A DNA stretch of 64,000 nucleotides from Rhynchopus sp. YZ270_cl-10 (Eukaryota; Euglenozoa; Diplonemea; Diplonemida; Diplonemidae). This document shows positions 61,400-64,000 of this stretch, one piece after another (the first letter of the stretch is position 1; each line of letters opens with the position of its first letter). The position numbers and the translations under genes are program-made. The DNA lies in the NCBI GenBank assembly GCA_964035575.1, contig OZ037838.1, positions 1,550,001-1,614,000 on the forward strand, in the 5' to 3' direction. The notes under the pieces were generated by a model. The model made no database searches. It saw only the letters and a list, made by a program, of their open reading frames with translations, and was not told the origin of the DNA.

Positions 61400-61540
61400 C
61401 AGTACCCAGTACCCAGTACCCAGTACCCAGTACCCAGTACCCAGTACCCAGTACCCAGTACCCAGTACCCAGTACCCAGTACCCAGTACCCAGTACCCAG
61501 TACCCAGTACCCAGTACCCAGTACCCAGTACCCAGTACCA
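61400..61540. repeat. CCAGTAC heptamer array, 20 units
   Basis: Perfect tandem 7-base units. It is the reverse complement of the array at 62696-63316 and the same as the array starting at 63976. Confidence 0.95.
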
Positions 61541-61744
61541 TGCTGTCCTCTAAATCGGATTTAGGATTCAGGATTTTCTATAAGAAAATTTTATTTTTGC
61601 CGGTGAAAAAATTTTCATATGGAAAAGGGGCAGTGTCTTTTTTAGGGAGGTCGGAATAATTTCCTGGTAGAACCGTGGTTGAACCACGGGAGTACCCTGG
61701 GGAACTGAGTTACTGACTGCAAAGTGAAATCCCAGGCTGTCCCC

Positions 61745-61885
61745 TAATTTTTTTTGCCTGCGGCGCCATTATTTATTACTTTTTTGCTCTGCAAAAAAGA
61801 GTTCGTTGACTGACTCTGTAGTGTAAAAAGCTACATTTTACATACCGTACCCTATTATTTTTTCGCCTGCGGCGCCATTTTGTGT
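61745..61885 (+). repeat. Dispersed repeat shared with 32313-32450
   Basis: Two TTTTTTTGCCTGCGGCGCC-like copies about 110 bases apart, flanking GACTCTGTAGTGTAAAAAG. Sits between the two heptamer arrays. Confidence 0.7.
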
Positions 61886-62171
61886 TATTCCTTTTGCTCC
61901 GCAAAAGGAAAATAAAATACAGTTCCCTATGTACCTAATGTCTTCGCTGGTCAGAACTGAAAAACATCTTGGGGGAAACACAAACTGACCCCAAAAATCT
62001 TCAAATCTGATTCTTGGATAAGACACTGTGGTGGGGAGAAAAATGTGACCACCCCGCACTGCGGGCCTACAACAACAAAAAAGTATTTCTCCTGTTGTGC
62101 GCGAAAAATTTTCGCGCGCAGCGCGAAAATTTTTTTTTCTATAATGGTGTGACCTATACAAGGGTAGTGGT

Positions 62172-62218
62172 ATACCTTAGAAGGACCTTAGAAGGACCTT
62201 TTTTACACCTTTTTTTTT
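62172..62218 (+). repeat. ACCTTAGAAGG direct repeat, left copy
   Basis: ACCTTAGAAGGACCTTAGAA and the following GGACCTTTTTTACACC recur at 63414-63458 in the same orientation. The two copies bracket the long heptamer array. Confidence 0.75.
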
Positions 62219-62589
62219 GGGGGGTGCTAAAATTATTTTGTGTACATCTTTTTGGTGGTTTTTTGTGGCCAGAAATTTTCCCCAGAAATTTTTACCCACA
62301 AAAAATCAAAAAAAAAATTTTTTTGATTTCGGTGCACCGGAGCCTGTACGTGCTGTGATGGGGTCACTTTGCGCTCAGAAATGAGTATTTTTGACCTAAA
62401 ATGCATGTGTCAGTTTTTACAGGCCATTTTCAGGTTCTGTGTGCAAAATATGGTCAGTACTTGACTTCTGAAGGAAAAGTACAAAAGGAACGTGGGGCAG
62501 TTTGCGTAGATGCGAATTTTACACCCCACCATTTGACGGGCGGAGCTCGTAGAACCCAACGAAGAGTGAGAAAAAAGGATACGCCGAAA

Positions 62590-62660
62590 CAATAAAAGTA
62601 GCGTACCGTGCGCCTGCGGCGCAAGCTAGTATCCCACCTTCCCATGACATAGTGTCGCAG
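62590..62660 (-). repeat. Inverted match to 26700-26765
   Basis: AGTAGCGTACCGTGCGCCTG and then GGCGCAAGCT, CTTCCCATGACATA. The partner lies inside the TIR element at 26284. Confidence 0.65.
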
Positions 62661-62695
62661 GCTATCGCCGTCTCGGAACCCTCACTCGGCCCTTT

Positions 62696-63316
62696 GGTAC
62701 TGGGTACTGGGTACTGGGTACTGGGTACTGGGTACTGGGTACTGGGTACTGGGTACTGGGTACTGGGTACTGGGTACTGGGTACTGGGTACTGGGTACTG
62801 GGTACTGGGTACTGGGTACTGGGTACTGGGTACTGGGTACTGGGTACTGGGTACTGGGTACTGGGTACTGGGTACTGGGTACTGGGTACTGGGTACTGGG
62901 TACTGGGTACTGGGTACTGGGTACTGGGTACTGGGTACTGGGTACTGGGTACTGGGTACTGGGTACTGGGTACTGGGTACTGGGTACTGGGTACTGGGTA
63001 CTGGGTACTGGGTACTGGGTACTGGGTACTGGGTACTGGGTACTGGGTACTGGGTACTGGGTACTGGGTACTGGGTACTGGGTACTGGGTACTGGGTACT
63101 GGGTACTGGGTACTGGGTACTGGGTACTGGGTACTGGGTACTGGGTACTGGGTACTGGGTACTGGGTACTGGGTACTGGGTACTGGGTACTGGGTACTGG
63201 GTACTGGGTACTGGGTACTGGGTACTGGGTACTGGGTACTGGGTACTGGGTACTGGGTACTGGGTACTGGGTACTGGGTACTGGGTACTGGGTACTGGGT
63301 ACTGGGTACTGGGTAC
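62696..63316. repeat. GGTACTG heptamer array, about 89 units
   Basis: 621 bases of perfect or near-perfect 7-base units, stop-free in several frames on both strands because the unit lacks stops. Not coding. Confidence 0.97.
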
Positions 63317-63413
63317 ACAGTTTTTTGATCGAAAACAAGTCCACTCCACCACAGAGAAAGCTCGGGAAAAAGTCACGTTTTCCTTCAGGAAATGCCCTAA
63401 GGAAAACCACCAT

Positions 63414-63458
63414 ACCTTAGAAGGACCTTAGAAGGACCTTTTTTACACCTTTTTTTTA
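63414..63458 (+). repeat. ACCTTAGAAGG direct repeat, right copy
   Basis: Second copy of the 62172-62218 repeat, immediately left of the 63478 element. Confidence 0.75.
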
Positions 63459-63477
63459 GAAAAATCACACCATATAA

Positions 63478-63908
63478 CATGGATGTCCAAAGTACTTGAA
63501 GTATATCAAGTACTTGATCCCCCAAAAAATCCAATACTTGATACTTCAAGTACTTGACACCCTATTTTTTTTTCTAGTACTTTTTTACTTGTTCTCCCTC
63601 TGTCAAGTACTTTTTTCACAAAAAAAAACGTCAAGTACTTGATCAAGTACAAAAAAAAAGTGGGTACTTGATCAAGTACTTGACGTTTTTTTTGCGAAAA
63701 CAAGTACTTGACAGACTCTGCCAGAGGGTAAAAAAGTAAAAAAGTACGAGAAAAAAAAAATAGGGTATCAAGTACTTGATTTATGTCAAGTACTTGATCA
63801 ATCTTCAAGTACTTGACTGTCATTTTGAGAGGAAAAAAAAGGGGGTCAAGTACTTCAAGTACCATAAAAAATCCAAAAAAAGTACTTCAAGTACTTTGGA
63901 CATCCATG
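63478..63908. mobile_element. Palindromic element with CAAGTACTTG repeats and 6-base target duplication
   Basis: 431 bases between ATATAA duplications (63472-63477 and 63909-63914). Ends CATGGATGTCCAAAGTACTT and its complement are inverted repeats. CAAGTACTTG or a half of it occurs more than a dozen times inside, and the centre is a further inverted repeat around AAACGTCAAGTACTTGATC. No coding capacity. Confidence 0.8.
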
Positions 63909-63975
63909 ATATAAGAAAATTTTGAGATTTAAAAATCAGAAAATCCTGATTTTTCCCGGATTTAAGGACATGCTT

Positions 63976-64000
63976 GCCCAGTACCCAGTACCCAGTACCC
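63976..64000. repeat. CCAGTAC heptamer array cut by the window end
   Basis: At least three units before the window stops; orientation as at 61400. Confidence 0.85.

Noticed and set aside
62519-63431. Open frames of 218-285 residues over the GGTACTG array
   Set aside because: Product of a stop-free heptamer; same repeat translated in both directions.
61400-64000. Heptamer arrays as telomeric repeats
   Set aside because: They occur in both orientations inside the window and unlike telomeric repeats they lack a G-run unit of the usual type.

Overview
The window looks like nuclear DNA of a free-living unicellular eukaryote. Long GC-balanced reading frames carry eukaryotic domains (GDP-mannose transporter, TSUP transporter with SAM domains, WD40 propellers, GH27, a P-loop/CYTH protein, a protein-kinase-like fold). 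They are separated by AT-rich spacers full of A/T homopolymers and repeats. All 13 genes I can support lie on the + strand. Most are intronless; three or four carry introns with GTATGT-like donors and AG acceptors. Several starts are preceded by a polypyrimidine tract ending in AG. One-way gene order plus acceptor-like leaders recalls Euglenozoa, for instance a diplonemid, but I see no spliced-leader gene, so this is only a leaning.

Layout. 0.7-12 kb: a PDZ-like/helical-repeat protein, a GDP-mannose transporter, an empty AT-rich spacer and a SAM-domain-bearing TSUP membrane protein. 13-20 kb: a tandem array of four genes coding for a ubiquitin-like domain joined to a beta-propeller, made by duplicating a two-gene unit (order A-B-A-B), plus a propeller gene scrap. 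20-22 kb: a protein with two Trp/Gly-rich repeats and a long coiled coil. 22.8-34.5 kb: a segmental duplication holding two copies of a secreted esterase-plus-alpha-galactosidase gene. The second copy's trailing spacer also holds a small spliced gene with an MGC start. 35-36 kb: another small spliced MGC gene. 36-50.8 kb: no gene, but a dense nest of inverted-repeat elements. 50.8-53.6 kb: a spliced TTD14-like gene. 56.9-59.1 kb: a four-exon CHK/APH-like kinase. 59.1-64 kb: minisatellites and inverted-repeat elements.

The genes do not form one pathway. Two themes recur: secreted carbohydrate work (the esterase/alpha-galactosidase pair, with Golgi GDP-mannose import nearby) and predicted membrane anchoring by N-terminal acylation (three spliced genes).

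The most unusual content is the repeat landscape. At least eight short, apparently non-coding elements have terminal inverted repeats and, just inside them, a tandem or palindromic short repeat private to that element. Two elements that are otherwise alike carry different repeats. One has an empty target site preserved in the paralogous segment. Two others are palindromes of about 1.2 kb with arms over 500 bp, nested in a 4.4-kb structure with its own inverted ends. No transposase, reverse transcriptase, capsid gene, rRNA, tRNA or CRISPR array could be supported.
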